Shown one piece after another: positions 35,328 through 47,086 of a stretch of DNA of 64,000 bases; the first letter of the stretch is position 1, and each line of letters starts with the position of its first letter. Both the position numbers and the translations under genes were made by a program. The stretch covers positions 42,390 through 106,389 of the forward strand of contig JAANBB010000102.1 of NCBI GenBank assembly GCA_014621425.1. Reading direction: 5' to 3'. The notes beneath the pieces are model-generated. The model saw only the letters and a list, made by a program, of their open reading frames with translations. It had not been told where the DNA came from and did not search any database. This stretch comes from Cylindrodendrum hubeiense (Eukaryota > Ascomycota > Sordariomycetes > Hypocreales > Nectriaceae).

Positions 35328-37313
35328 CTACCTATAGGTCCTTCTCCAGTCCAGCTTTGGGCTATCGACATTCGTAGTCAAAGCAATCCTCCCAACCTCC
35401 GAGTCCGGATTGACATCGCAAATTCTAACCTTTGTACCCTTGATCATCTGTAACCTATCAGAGCCACTCATCCCGCTACCCTCTTGGGGAACTCTGATGT
35501 ATTGAGAGTCTCTGGTGAGACCAGCAACGCCTTCCAAGCAGTCGGGCGCCTTGATGAGGCAACGGATGACCACGTTGACGAGTGAGAGACAAAACAGCAC
35601 CAACGTCGATGCGAGCGAGACGGAGAACCATGCCTTATGTATGACATATTTGCTCTCTATGAACTCTGTCCAAGTCGCCGTGCTATCATGCCACATCCTG
35701 TTGCGGTCTTTCAAGCTGATGCCATCTCCTCCGGTCAAGACGGATGAGTTGCACATAGCCATAATAGCCGTGTTCAGTGCAGTAGCCATCCTCGCTCCAA
35801 ACACATCCAGGGACACGTTCAAGAAACAACCCGGCCAGAGATTGAAGGTTTCTGAAGTCATGCGCTTGAAGACGTGAGTAGGGTCAAGGAGATACGTTTC
35901 CAGTACACTGGCTTCCCCCAGATGATCGCTTGCTGTTACAAAAGGCAACTCCCAAATGATGCCACTGATTGTGCGAAAGCTCGAAACGGCAGTCAGATTC
36001 CCTGCGATGGGAAACCCAGGGGTATTGCGAACTCGCGCAGCCTGGCAGGTCAGATCATCCAAAGGGCTGAGCCTCGTGCATGCGACTTGAATGTCCACAT
36101 AAGATGTGCTAATGTCGCATATTTGAAGTGTCCAATCAACGACATCGGGGTCGTCGCCGTCGCAGCGTCCCCCAACGACCAGCTCAAGTTTAGACTCCAG
36201 TTCGAAGTCAACATCCGGATATGGAAGCTTGGCTAAATGCTCCCAGGCCCCTGTATTGTTCACAACATCCAGCAATATGTTGGGCTTTGCTCCGTTGCCT
36301 CTGCCCTCCTATATCTCTAACGGGGACATTGCGTATGGCTGGTTATTAAACATGAGTTTTGTAGAGCCATCCCCGAACCAATCTATTGCGTTGAATGTGC
36401 GCTTGCAAGAGAGGGTGTGGTAGTGAGCATAGACCGTCAATGTTGAGTTTCCGGCTCGACGAAACGAGCCATCACGAATAGGGATACCAATAAGCGAGGC
36501 ATACGGGACCACCATGTCAGTTGGGACTGACACCCAAGATGAGGGATAATCAGGGTCGTACTCTGGAAGTAGCTCCATGAATGGAATACGCACGTTGCGC
36601 CATAGGTCTCGTTGTCCCAGTCGAGCAGCCTGTGACGTTCCTCCGAGTGCGGTGATAGCAGAGTCAAACCCATCAGTTGAGCCGTTGGCGTGGGAGACGA
36701 GTGTATCAGGCATGTAGAACCATGCGAGGATGGCGCTTCTAAAGTCGGAGATGAGGGAACTCCGCGCCGAGGTTCCAGTAAATAGCCCCGTATCGCGGAG
36801 CCATTGTAGAAGAAATTAAAATCCGATATGTTACTTCCCAAGTAATACAGTGTAGGAACTTTTGTGATTGTCGAGATTGGTTGTAGGTGCAAGGACCTGA
36901 CGGCTGCTTGGCCTCTAAGAGGACTGACACCACACTAATGCAATACCTATGGACCATGCAGTAATGTGCCGTACCGTAAAGAGATTCTTCAAAGCGGCCA
37001 CGATAGTCTGACTGGTTAAGAGAAATTCGAGATATCCTATAGAGGAGCCCTGTTCGGCGCGGTGGAGAGCAAGAGTCTTGAGGCACGGCCCAGCGACAGC
37101 AGCGAAGGAGATGGGCCATAGTGTCGAGGCAACTTGCAAAACTTCAAGAACATCGTCTCCAAACGAACTTTGTTCCTTGTTGTTGAGATACGCAACCATA
37201 GCGACCAGTACTATCTCCAAGTCAGCTGTGATTGAGCCAAAATGGCGTTGCAGCATACCGACGCATTCGATAGATCGCATAACGCAGACGAGGTCTGCAG
37301 GGTTTCCCGACAA
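35328..37313 (-). pseudogene. Broken gene for a multi-domain fungal membrane protein
   Basis: Three long frames on the minus strand join into one protein-like sequence. 37313-36915 has GILFGVHHFG-like entry just upstream, MRSIECVGMLQRHFGSI and hydrophobic helices. 36892-~36780 reads HLQPISTITKVPTLYYLGSN. 36770-36312 reads SDFRSAILAWFYMPDTLVSH and GGTSQAARLGQRDLWRNVRI. 36308-35328 continues in the same frame after TAG 36311-36309 and includes a TM helix (WFSVSLASTLVLFCLSLVNV) and a cytosolic tail. Two frameshifts (about 36925 and 36780) and the nonsense codon separate the parts, and no convincing intron explains them. Homologous proteins of unknown function are common in accessory regions of Sordariomycetes (recalled, not searched). 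The 5' start is not found. Confidence 0.7.
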
Positions 37314-38167
37314 CCCGAAGTGGTGAACGCCGAAGAGAATCCCATCCCGGTCTCTCAGGTTAACCTTTGCAAAGCCCCTGACTCATGATCGCCAACCCCG
37401 GGAAAATCCAACCGGGAAGTCAATCTGCAAAGATCGTGTACGCGTGGACACGGCGCTACGGCACGCCGTCGTGTAGCCAAGACGAAGGCTCTAGCCGGAT
37501 TTTGTCATAGCTTGGCTAAAGATAGGGCGCAGTTGGGCTACAAGCGGACGGGCGGCATGGTATCGTCCTACTCATAATTAGCCCCCGATCCCTCCTAGAA
37601 GCCTGGACGAAATGACAACAGATGGTTGGTCCAGACGCATTCTCCAGGCTGAGACGTGGTGTGTTACATCGCTAGGAACGGCTTGGTCAAGGGATGTGGC
37701 ATCCAGGTCTCCTTCATCTGGTATTTCGGTTATACCTGGAAAAGAATCAAGGCACGCTTGGTCAGCCGGAGCGATGTCCGCAATGAGACCGTCAGTGGGC
37801 CGAGCCGCATATGACTGGCCCAAGACCAAGACTATTGATCGACCCTGGGCAATATACGGATGAACCCTGTGAAGGCGATGGAACCGACCTGCTTGTCCCA
37901 TGAAGACAATGTTTGTTCAAGAGAGCATTGGATGGTGGATCCGATAAGGGGTCCTGAGTACTCGGTACTCCGGGAGGTCTTCATTATAACACAGTGTTCC
38001 CCAGGGGCAGAGGCAAGTTTTCACCATCGAGCGGTAGCATGACTTCCTTGAATATAAGGCAACCTCTGTATTTAAGAAAGGACAAAACTTAATATCTATG
38101 TAATCATACATTATAATCCGCAATATCAGTTCAGAGAACACCCGGATATAACAAACTCTTACACTCA
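37314..38167. other. Interval with no supported gene
   Basis: 854 bp. Opposed open frames at 37578-37901 (-) and 37612-37863 (+) overlap each other and show no family features. Possibly decayed coding DNA. Confidence 0.5.
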
Positions 38168-38413
38168 TCAACAACTGATTATCAACTCCTTCTCCCACAA
38201 GTTATCACCAATAGGGCAGCCCTTCCATCTTACCAGATACTCGGCCTTTCCCCACCGCATTCTTTTGTTAAGGAACTCCACGCCTTCATAATTTCCCCCG
38301 TTATCCGAGAAGCTTACATCAAACTTGCTGACGAGCTCGTCGCTGATGTCATCCCGCCTCTGCCACGAGTTCACGTCATCGGAGAAGCTTTTCCACTTCA
38401 CAAGATATAGGGC
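38168..38413 (-). pseudogene. Double chromodomain fragment
   Basis: The minus strand reads ALYLVKWKSFSDDVNSW followed 35 residues later by AEYLVRWKGCPIGDNLWEKE: two chromodomain cores (YLVKWK / YLVRWKG, each followed by a conserved Trp). The upstream codon is TAG (38416-38414) and the DNA beyond turns AT-rich, so only the C-terminal piece survives. Chromodomains occur in fungal heterochromatin proteins and at the end of chromovirus integrases; a tandem pair suits either a host-type chromo protein or a mobile-element product. Not functional as seen. Confidence 0.65.
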
Positions 38414-41020
38414 CTACCTTCCCTACTTCCATTTGGCTAATAATCAATCCACTTCCCAGATATCTTCATCTATATTAAGTACTATAGGTTGACCGGCTTG
38501 AGCCCCTTTGAGGTAGCTTTGGGTAAAGGAAAATATATCCCCCTCTATACTCTTCAAATACTCCTAAGAGTACTAGTCCACAAATAGCTATAGATCAATC
38601 ATATCTAGATTCTCAGATAGGGACAAGATAGCTTACAGCTTTTCACTAGCTCAACGTCCTTCACTATAGCTATACCTATAGTCTCTTATTACTAAAGCCT
38701 CTAGCTTCTCCATTCTAATCACCAAGACAGATTATAGGAAACCTAGATTCCTTTCAGAGATATAATCCTTAAAACTAATGAGATTTAAATTATTATATAA
38801 GGACAATAAGGGACAATTCAATAGGTCATACTCTTAGGACATTGGATTAAGCCCATCTAATAATAAAACAGACTATAGTACTAGGTTATCATTCCCTTCT
38901 AGAACTATCAAGAGCCTAGGTTCTTAGTTCTCTACTTCCATATCTTCCCAAGAGCTAACCATCCAACACTCTAACAACCCAGAGTATAAAGACATATCAT
39001 CTCCCTAATTTAAGTAAACAGTATTAATAGAACTTACATAGAGAGATAAAAGCAATATATCTAAGCTAGAAATACTATCCTATTCATCCTAAACATAATA
39101 AGACTTACTAATATTTAATAAAAAAGATATACTACACTCTATAAGAACTTTAAGAATTATCTTAACATTAGATAATATTCAACTAATCTACTTCCGGCGG
39201 CTGCCAGAATATACCGCCCGTCTGATATCAGAGATGTAGCGAAGTCTGATTTCGTATACATATAGACAGATAATTACTTTATTTATTGAACTATATGCGG
39301 TAGTATTATACATTTAATATTATCTAGTAACTTACCTGTAAACTAGGTTTCATTCTTATCACTCATACTAGCAGATAGGGATTGTAGTAGTATTATATGC
39401 TTTAAAATACCATCAGAAAAGCCACTTCGTAGACTTCGATATGTCCCCGATGGTGCTGATACGTGATTTCCATATGGGCACCATCGAGTACGCCAAAAGT
39501 CACCTAAAAGTGAGTCTTGTACTTAACAACTAGTCTACATTCGATCAAGTGGCAAAATATATATTGAACAACTGTGCATGTGCCGCTTGACAAAGTTTAC
39601 CTCGTCATATAGCTAGTTTACTCGCCTGATTGTAAGGACATTCCTTTTAGCCTCTAATACCTGTCCTCAATGGTCACCTTCGAGCCAATCAGGGCATTAA
39701 GGCTCGTTTTAATAAAACGGTTTGAAGCGTCGCATGTGATGACGTGGAATCGTGCAATGGCCATAAGAAGAAAGGTCTGCTTCGCCTGGAATTAAAGACG
39801 ATTTTCATTAGAATTTAGTCAACATGAAGCAATTGCACCTTCTCAGGCAACCCGAGGCAATTGTAGTGCGCCTAAGGCAAACTGGATGCATAGTAAGGGA
39901 TTGAAGTACCTTTCGTGTTTACATTCTCTTCCAATATCGGGACGAATCAAGGAATCTGAGAGTATAGGGTGCACATTCTTGAAGCTTTCTTTAATTACTG
40001 TAATAAATTAAATCACCATTTTAGTGTTTCAATACAAAATGCAAATTGAATCATTGCTTCTCTATGTGGCGACATAATCTTCAACTAATATCCCGACCTT
40101 TGAGTAATTACGGGGCAATGATTTTGATGGGCCGCAGGTACCTACCTCGCTCCCGTATCATAAATATTTGACAGGCTTCATTCATGGCTCAAAAAGGCAC
40201 TTGGTCACCACAGGTGTAACAGTTGTTGAATACCAACCGCTTTATGCGGGTATAACCCATCACCCCCAGTATTAACTAGCCAAGGGTCGGGTATCTTTTG
40301 TCATACCAACAAACTTTAGAAATTGGCCTTATTTTTAGAGAAGCTCGGGATAGGACAGATCTATATTGTTTTGTTGCTGATGTTGTATGCTTCGGTATCC
40401 TTCCCGGTCAGTGGTTGTAGATTGATGAGACAGCAACTGCTGCTCCTCGGTTTTTTACTAGGCAGATGTCAAGAGAATAATACAACAGCCCTGTAACACA
40501 CATGGTCATCGGTAAATAACACCACAAAGTCATTTAGTTAGCTGCACCGAAATCTAAGTCTATCATCGAACTCTCGACCTTTAACGAGCCTGTCATGAAG
40601 AATTATATTACATAGATTTGCGACATTAACATCTCTATCGTTCGCATTGAGGCCTGCTGACGATAGTTCCACGTACTGACATCATTGTAACTCATTCACT
40701 CTTCAAGTGGTTCTATTCCTCCCATTCTACGTCTAATACTAATTGGTACAGGAGACGGTAAGATCGAGACTTGAATCTCTTGTTCCACATAAGCTTTCCC
40801 AAAAGAAAGAGTGAAAATGAAAGAAGTAGATAATCTGAAAGCCAACCAATTTCCCAAGGGCTTTTATAGTCTATCTCTCAGTAAATTTAGGGACATAGAA
40901 TTGTTCGACCTCGTACGATAAAAACATCATGGTTGGTTGGCAAAATCTTGTTTTAGACAGGTTGATATCCCGCAAAGTAATGGTATACATAATGCGTAAC
41001 TCATTTCTGCCTATGAAACC
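38414..41020. other. AT-rich and gene-free stretch
   Basis: 38.4-39.4 kb is strongly AT-rich with stop codons in every frame, like RIP-mutated repeat DNA. From about 39.4 to 41.0 kb the composition is intermediate. A small hairpin pairs CGATGGTGC near 39.45 kb with GCACCATCG near 39.48 kb. No gene is supported. Confidence 0.6.
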
Positions 41021-42629
41021 TTAGAGGGTATACATAAAGTCAGGACGCAGATCGCCTTGAATCCAGCGCTGTTCATCCGCCAGTTCCGCCCACCGCCTAT
41101 CCATCTTTCCAGCTTTTCGGTTGTGGTTCATCTTTTGAAGGGCGAAGTGCATAAAAATAGAACCACCTAAGAGAAAAGTAATCTGGTAGCCGAGCACTAC
41201 ACCATGGCCGGTCCAGTAGCGGGGGTTTTCGCGATCAAGGTAGATATTGGATGACACAACTCCATTCAAATTCCCCCAGCCAACAACCATTCCAAGTACA
41301 AATGCACGCTTGAGGGAGCCCTCGGTGTTGTTAACAACCCATGATAGCGTGTTGGGGATCGTAGGGTAAATGCCCGCTGCCCCTAAGAAGCAACCTGCAT
41401 ATTGAACGCGTGGGTCCGAACTGGAAAGGAGCATGATGAAGCCCGTAATACCGACAGAAACAGTAGCCATGTTGCAGTATCCACGCAAACGAGTGCGATC
41501 TGCGATCCAACCGACACACACCGTGCACAGAGCGGCAACAGCATAAGGAGGTACAGATAGAAGCTGTGCCCTGGTGCCCGTATAGCCCATTCCGCGAAGA
41601 ATAGTTGGCAAGAACAGGGAAAAGGCGTATAGAGGTGTCAGACAGCCCATGTAGATGACCATGTAGCCATAGGTCTTCCAATCCTTGAGGCCAGCGTAAA
41701 TGTGTCGTTTGTCGAAATCCTCTGCAGTGCGCCCCTGGCGATCCATGATGATCCGACGCTGGACACGAATCCGGTCGTCAGGGGACAGAAAGCTCGCCGT
41801 GTCAGGCCAATCGAAAACCATCCACCAGCAAAACAACCCAACGAGGACAGTCGCTAACCCTTCGATGATGAAGATCCATGCCCAGCCGTGCTTGTTCCCA
41901 AGGCCATCCATTTTGGCGATGGCTGCGGCCAGTAGACCACCAAAGGATCCTGCAAGAGCTGCGGCGGAAAAGAAAATGGAAGTACGGACACCAATCTCGG
42001 AGCCCTTATACCAACAAGAGAGGTAGTAATTCACGCCAGGGAAAAGACCGGCCTCGGCAATCCCAAGGAACCAACGAGCCGCCAAGAGACCAGAGAAATT
42101 GGTTACCAAGCCCATCAGCGTCATAATAACACCCCAGCAAACAATGATGGCTGTAAAGAAGATGCGAGGGGTAAGGCGCTTCAGCAGGGCGTTGGTGATG
42201 GGCTCGGCAATGGCGTAGCTGATAAAGAAGATGGTGAGGGACAGGTTATAATTCCCAGGCACCATGCCAAGATGTTCCTCCATGCCTTCAATGCGAGCAT
42301 TTCCAATATTGGTGCGGTCAAGAAACGATAGAAGGTAGAGCAGGGACAGCCAAGGAATGAGCCAGCGGTCAACCTTCCACATTAGCCTCTTGTCCTAACG
42401 TTTTGTTAGCATCCATGCGGGATTGCGTCGACTGGCGGCCAAGTTTGCGTATAATACTTACGATAGCCCGGCGCTCATCTTCACTTTTGCCCTCGTCGGG
42501 GTCCGGGAGATCGGCGAGTAGCTGGGCGCGTTCATACTCGATAGTAGACTTATCGGGAACCTGCTCGTTGGTAATAATCTCAGGTTTCTCCGGATCGGCT
42601 TCCAATGCCGTTGATTTGTTATACTCCAT
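41021..42629 (-). CDS. MFS permease, allantoate/anion:cation symporter type
   Basis: Twelve-helix plasma-membrane permease of the ACS (Dal5-like) family, which imports organic anions such as allantoate, nicotinate, pantothenate or related compounds; the substrate is not identifiable. Exons 42629-42462 and 42394-41021 give 513 aa. The spliced joint reads RRAIDKRLMWKVDRWLIPWL, followed by the family's first-helix signature YLLSFLDRTNIGNARIEGM. Other marks are RWFLGIAEAGLFPGVNYYLS (TM4-5), GWIADRTRLRG (loop 8-9) and NNTEGSLKRAFVLGM. The C-terminal tail is cytosolic. The frame is open upstream to 42725, but 42629 gives the usual polar N-terminus. No catabolic partner genes adjoin it. Confidence 0.92.
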
Positions 42630-43833
42630 CACGGTAGGCTCATATCCTGATAAAAGTCTTTTGAGTGATGAGGGTAATAGGATGAGATGGGGGAAGGAAA
42701 ACAGTAACCACATAGAGGGGGACATGGTCCGTAGTGGCTCCTAGCAATTCAATGCACTTGCGGAGTCTCCGCATCTGTTACGCGTCATAAGGTACTAGGA
42801 CAGCGGTAGTTGATGGCGGCAGCCCAAGATTATCTAGGGCAGGGTCGATCTTACCCGGAAAAGGAAGCTGGACGAATCGTGGAAAAAGCGTAGAGGGTGG
42901 GATTGGGTCTCTGATTGGGATATGATCTTCTCTTGTCTCCATTATTCCCTGCAGTCACACGGCTTAATCTTGAGACAGTTCGGCGGATGTGACGCGGGGT
43001 AACGAACGTGACTGTTATGCTTCTATTTGAGCTTATTTTCCACCAGGGTTCTGCTCCTTCGCTCCTTGGCTCCTTTGCCAATTATTGTATCAGTGGAGGC
43101 ATACCCACATAGAATACGGCACAAACAAAAGCCATTGGCCGTTTCCAAATCGTGGTCCCGGATAGCCCCGGTCACCTCCGATAATTAGTGTAAATATCCG
43201 TCACCTCAGAAGCAAGTGGCTGACACCATCTGGAGGTAAACATCGTTCCCCCGTTGCCGACGCATCGTGATTTTCGGTGACAGCAGTCTGCAACTGCACA
43301 TACTTTGATCCAGAAAAGCTTTCCTTTTTCGGAATCTTATGTCTGATTGTAGCCATTACAGATGGGCTCAGGCGATAACAGGATGCGTTGCTGGTTGGAT
43401 CCCGGATTGTCAGCTTAGCCTTGCAAACGCAGACCCCAATTTGTCAGTTGCTGCTGGCGGGCCGAACCCTGACGTTAGTGCTTTTGGTATGCGGACCTCC
43501 CCCTGTGGGTTACGTGCAGATATCTGCCTAATTTGATGCGATAACTCAAAGACGAAACTACAGCGCAGCAAGTCCATTTCATTTCCATAAATAATTCATC
43601 TGCTACAGGCTAGAAATTGAGCTGCTGCTGAGAAATAGCTGATGCGTAATCCTCGTAAACGTATGGAAGCTTGAGTCAGAGAGTGAGAGGAAAAGCTCGA
43701 AATTTAGAGCTTAGAAGTAGGCGAGAGTAGAGGATTTATTTCTCTCGGATTAGGATTAATGCATAATGACCTTGCGGATCATGTCTTCATATTCTTTGAG
43801 GCTCGCTAGGCGGCTCTTCCAGAGCCTCATAAT
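42630..43833. other. Interval upstream of the permease
   Basis: About 1.2 kb holding the permease promoter and the 3' side of the DUF7580 gene. Short opposing frames only. Confidence 0.55.
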
Positions 43834-46818
43834 TTAAAGAAGTTCCTGGCTATCCCACGGGGAATTCATCCCTGTAGTCTCAGATGCGGCCACCTCACCC
43901 AAGAGCAACTTCGCATAGGCAGCCGCCGCAGCTGCTGCATACTCCTGCCACACCTTGTGCTTATAAGAATCCGCATAGTCGCAGATGCCCCGGATAACAA
44001 GACAAGGGAAAGTGTTCATGACCCCGGCTGCCTCCATCTCAAAGCAGAGAATGCCGTATTCCTGTGCCAATTTGTCCCGTATTTTGGCGTCCTTAATCAC
44101 CCTATTGCCAGACGCGATGAGGCCATAGTGTATTTCTGGTTGGTTTGTAGACCGGCGAAGTCTTCTCTGAAGATGGCTGTCCCTAGTGGCACATTCTCCA
44201 TGAGTTCGGCAGGTAGAGCACGCATGTTTAAAGAGTTCGTCATGCTCCTCTCCAGGGTGTTTGTATTTTAGCTTGAATGAATCTGGCACACGGCTGACGA
44301 TATCCTCAAGATACTGCTGCAGCGGATTAGCAGGAAGATCAGGATTTGATCTTAGGGAGCTGATGGCAGCCATCAGGGACCGAGGCGGCGGTTGGAGTGC
44401 TCCAGTCAGTTCGAAGGTGCTGTCCTCAATCTCCTTGCCGCGGTCGTACTGTATTACACCAGGGAACCTGGTCGTCGGAAGACTTACGACGACGTCTCCG
44501 AGTCGTATATCGTTCTCTTTCGAAGGAGCCCCTCCTCCAATACCAACCAAGAGGCAGAATTTTATGTTTGGGAAGCTTCTCTTCATGTTCGATGCAGAGT
44601 CAGCTGCCGCATTTGTCCCGTACTCCCCTGCTGGGAGACAAGTAGTAACGACCAAGTGACTCTTCATTCTTCCCAAGGCGTAGGTGTTGCTGTCTCCTTG
44701 TAAATTCCTGAATGAATTATGCTTCTGGTCGAAAAGTGCCCGTACTGCAAAAAGCTCTTTCGGAAGTGCGCAGAGAATTCCAACCGTGTACTCCCATCGA
44801 CCACGAGCTTCGCCATGCCTTGAAGCCGGCAAGTCAGACAAGCCGGCTTCGACCTCAAACTCACTGAGTGATAGGATCGACGTCTGTGTGCTTGATCTGA
44901 GGCCTCTATTTCTGCGCTCTGGCTCTGACATTCTCCGACCCCATTCGGTTCCGTTGTTGTCGAATGCTTGTGAATGTGGCTGATATGGTTGAGGCGCGGG
45001 GGAAGATTGAGAATAGTGCGGCATTGTAGGTCTGGGTGGTGGGCTGCAGGGTCCTCTGTGTTGCGCCGCATCGTCTTGTAGTGGTTTGGGAATTGCCTGC
45101 TGATTCCACGTCTGGATTTTCTGATCCCAGTTCGCGAAATCCACCTTTTGCGCGAACCTGTCGAGGTCGTCGATCGAGATTGAACTGTAGGCTTGTCCTA
45201 GTTCGGTTTCTAGAGGAAGAACCACCTCCTCGTAGATTCTTGTTCTCAAGGTCTGGTTTTCCAATTTATTGCCATCTTCGTCCTCCCAAATTTTCGGATC
45301 TAGGCAGTGTTCCACAGCCAGGTAAAACTGAGAATTGTCGGGGATTTCACTCCTGCACGCCTGAAACACGACGTTTACGTCTATGTATCTCTTCCAGCTG
45401 GACGGTTCCGTATCTGATCCCAAGTCGACGTTGTATCTCTTGGCCAAGGTATTGAAAGGTGACACAAAATAAACCTCCATGAGCATTACTGCCAGCGTGA
45501 CAAGGATCGGGCACTGATGTCTCAATAAGTCGTCTGGGTCAATATCATCCGGGTCCATATCTTCCAACAAGGTCTCATCCAAATTATCATCATCGTCTGA
45601 AATGCGATCAGGGTCCAGATTATGATTATCAGTTGAATAGATGTCCATTTCTGAAAGCTGAGTTTGAATAAACGGCCTTAGAGGCACGATAGATGAAGAT
45701 GTGCGGAGGAATAAAATATTAGACGAGTTCCATGTAGGTTGTAGCCACGGAGTGTCATGTAGATGAAAGACTGCAGAGCTCAGAATCACAGCCAGAATTC
45801 CCCTTGTTCTCCCTGTAAAGGAGCCTGTTCTGTCTTTGAGGAACTGCTCTAAAGAAACAGGACTCTTCGATTTGTCGACGAGGGAATCGCTTCGCTCGGA
45901 TCGCAGTTTGAAAAGTTGATCCCGTGTGACTTTCAATTCGAGGCGATATGCTGCCATGGTTCCAATCCTTGCAATTGGTTCACAAAGCCTTTTTACCTTC
46001 ATTAGATTAACTTTTGGACCCCTTGGTCTAGCCGGGGGCTGCCCTGATTCGTTGACTGAAAACTGGACGACCCTCTCCTTTGCTGCATGAATGCGGACCT
46101 CGTGCCAATCGTTTTTCATAGAGAGGAACATATCGAAGTCGACTTGGTCATCAATTTCAACATTGGATTCGGGGACAGGCTTCCGATAATTGCCCAAACA
46201 AAGCCGAGCTCCGAAGTCATGCGTAGGTATGCATGGGCAGTTTTTGCAGGCCGCCAGAGCGTTAAATATTGACTGCGCGGCGCTCCACACTGCATATGAT
46301 GGCTCTCTAATCTTCATCGGAGTGGCGAAATCGTTTGCAGCCCACTGGGATGGGTCTTCTGGGTATCGAGTTCGGAGCGCATCTTCGCATATCGCGAGGG
46401 ATTTCACGAAGCCCTCACGCTGCTTAAGTGTTGCTCCAAAGTCCAAACAGGATCGCATTAATTCAAGCCTTGTGTCATTGTCTTTGATCCCTCGAATCTT
46501 GTCCCGAATTTGGCTTAATTCGCGCAATCTGGCACCGGTTGGGAGGCTCAAGACGCCAGGTGTAAATATGGACTCTGTAGGACTTAACACCAGACCAACG
46601 AGCGTTGCTTCCATCACAGTAGCAGGACCGTTTCTTATTCGACTTAGGTGGTCATATATTATGGCACAGTAGGCCATAATACCAACGTAGAAAATCTTGA
46701 GCTCGTCATCCTTCTCGCCGATCCACATTGCATTGGCGATCTGTTGCAGTGTCTTGTATGTGACTTGCAATGAGTGAACGGTAGCCATGCAGCCGACAAA
46801 GGGAGGAGTCGAAAACAT
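43834..46818 (-). CDS. DUF7580 - nucleoside phosphorylase-like fusion protein
   Basis: Intronless frame of 994 aa. The N-terminal ~300 residues are helical. Residues ~300-580 match my memory of DUF7580, a domain of fungal incompatibility-type proteins, with AVFHLHDTPWLQPTWNSSNI near 351, an acidic Asp run near 410 and later VYFVSPFNTLAKRYNVDLG. A Pro/Gln/Ser-rich linker (~590-670) leads to a C-terminal PNP_UDP domain (~673-980): YTVGILCALPKELFAVRALF, LLVGIGGGAP, RLGDVVVSLP, IASGNRVIKDAKIRD, CFEMEAAGVMNTFPCLVIRG and GICDYAD. PNP_UDP domains head many fungal NLR-like proteins; here it is at the end and no NACHT or repeat domain follows. Proposed role: effector acting on nucleotides or nucleosides in immunity or allorecognition (inference). 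Start could be 46788 (MATVHSLQ). Confidence 0.88.
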   Translation of the reverse strand: MFSTPPFVGCMATVHSLQVTYKTLQQIANAMWIGEKDDELKIFYVGIMAYCAIIYDHLSRIRNGPATVMEATLVGLVLSPTESIFTPGVLSLPTGARLRELSQIRDKIRGIKDNDTRLELMRSCLDFGATLKQREGFVKSLAICEDALRTRYPEDPSQWAANDFATPMKIREPSYAVWSAAQSIFNALAACKNCPCIPTHDFGARLCLGNYRKPVPESNVEIDDQVDFDMFLSMKNDWHEVRIHAAKERVVQFSVNESGQPPARPRGPKVNLMKVKRLCEPIARIGTMAAYRLELKVTRDQLFKLRSERSDSLVDKSKSPVSLEQFLKDRTGSFTGRTRGILAVILSSAVFHLHDTPWLQPTWNSSNILFLRTSSSIVPLRPFIQTQLSEMDIYSTDNHNLDPDRISDDDDNLDETLLEDMDPDDIDPDDLLRHQCPILVTLAVMLMEVYFVSPFNTLAKRYNVDLGSDTEPSSWKRYIDVNVVFQACRSEIPDNSQFYLAVEHCLDPKIWEDEDGNKLENQTLRTRIYEEVVLPLETELGQAYSSISIDDLDRFAQKVDFANWDQKIQTWNQQAIPKPLQDDAAQHRGPCSPPPRPTMPHYSQSSPAPQPYQPHSQAFDNNGTEWGRRMSEPERRNRGLRSSTQTSILSLSEFEVEAGLSDLPASRHGEARGRWEYTVGILCALPKELFAVRALFDQKHNSFRNLQGDSNTYALGRMKSHLVVTTCLPAGEYGTNAAADSASNMKRSFPNIKFCLLVGIGGGAPSKENDIRLGDVVVSLPTTRFPGVIQYDRGKEIEDSTFELTGALQPPPRSLMAAISSLRSNPDLPANPLQQYLEDIVSRVPDSFKLKYKHPGEEHDELFKHACSTCRTHGECATRDSHLQRRLRRSTNQPEIHYGLIASGNRVIKDAKIRDKLAQEYGILCFEMEAAGVMNTFPCLVIRGICDYADSYKHKVWQEYAAAAAAAYAKLLLGEVAASETTGMNSPWDSQELL

Positions 46819-47086
46819 GTCGACTGCCTATCGACTATGCTTGACTGTGCTAGCAAGAGAAAAGTAAAGCGGCGGCCTTTTGTTGCTGATTCATCGTATC
46901 ATGTTGTGGGGATTGAGGCTGCGGCTCACCACCTGAAATAGAACAAGCTGATAACCCATGCAACCACGTTGCTGCCTGAATCCTTAGGCGATGATTCATT
47001 TACCCCACTTCTTAGAGCATCTGGCTAATCGTAATCTGCGCCCCCAAAAGAAAAGGCGGATGTGATGACGTGAGTCGATTTTGGTC
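46819..47086. promoter_or_regulatory. Divergent promoter of the DUF7580-PNP and zinc-finger genes
   Basis: Only 268 bp separate the two proposed start codons (298 bp if the plus-strand gene starts at 47117), so both genes must share regulatory DNA. No specific motif is assigned. Confidence 0.7.

Noticed and set aside
37578..37901. 107-codon minus-strand frame between the pseudogenes
   Set aside because: No recognisable domain, overlapped by an opposite frame; may be decayed coding DNA but this is unsupported.
42630..42725. Upstream start of the permease at 42725 adding 32 residues
   Set aside because: The extension is a hydrophobic segment atypical before the polar N-terminus of this family; the Met at 42629 fits better, though the longer form is not excluded.
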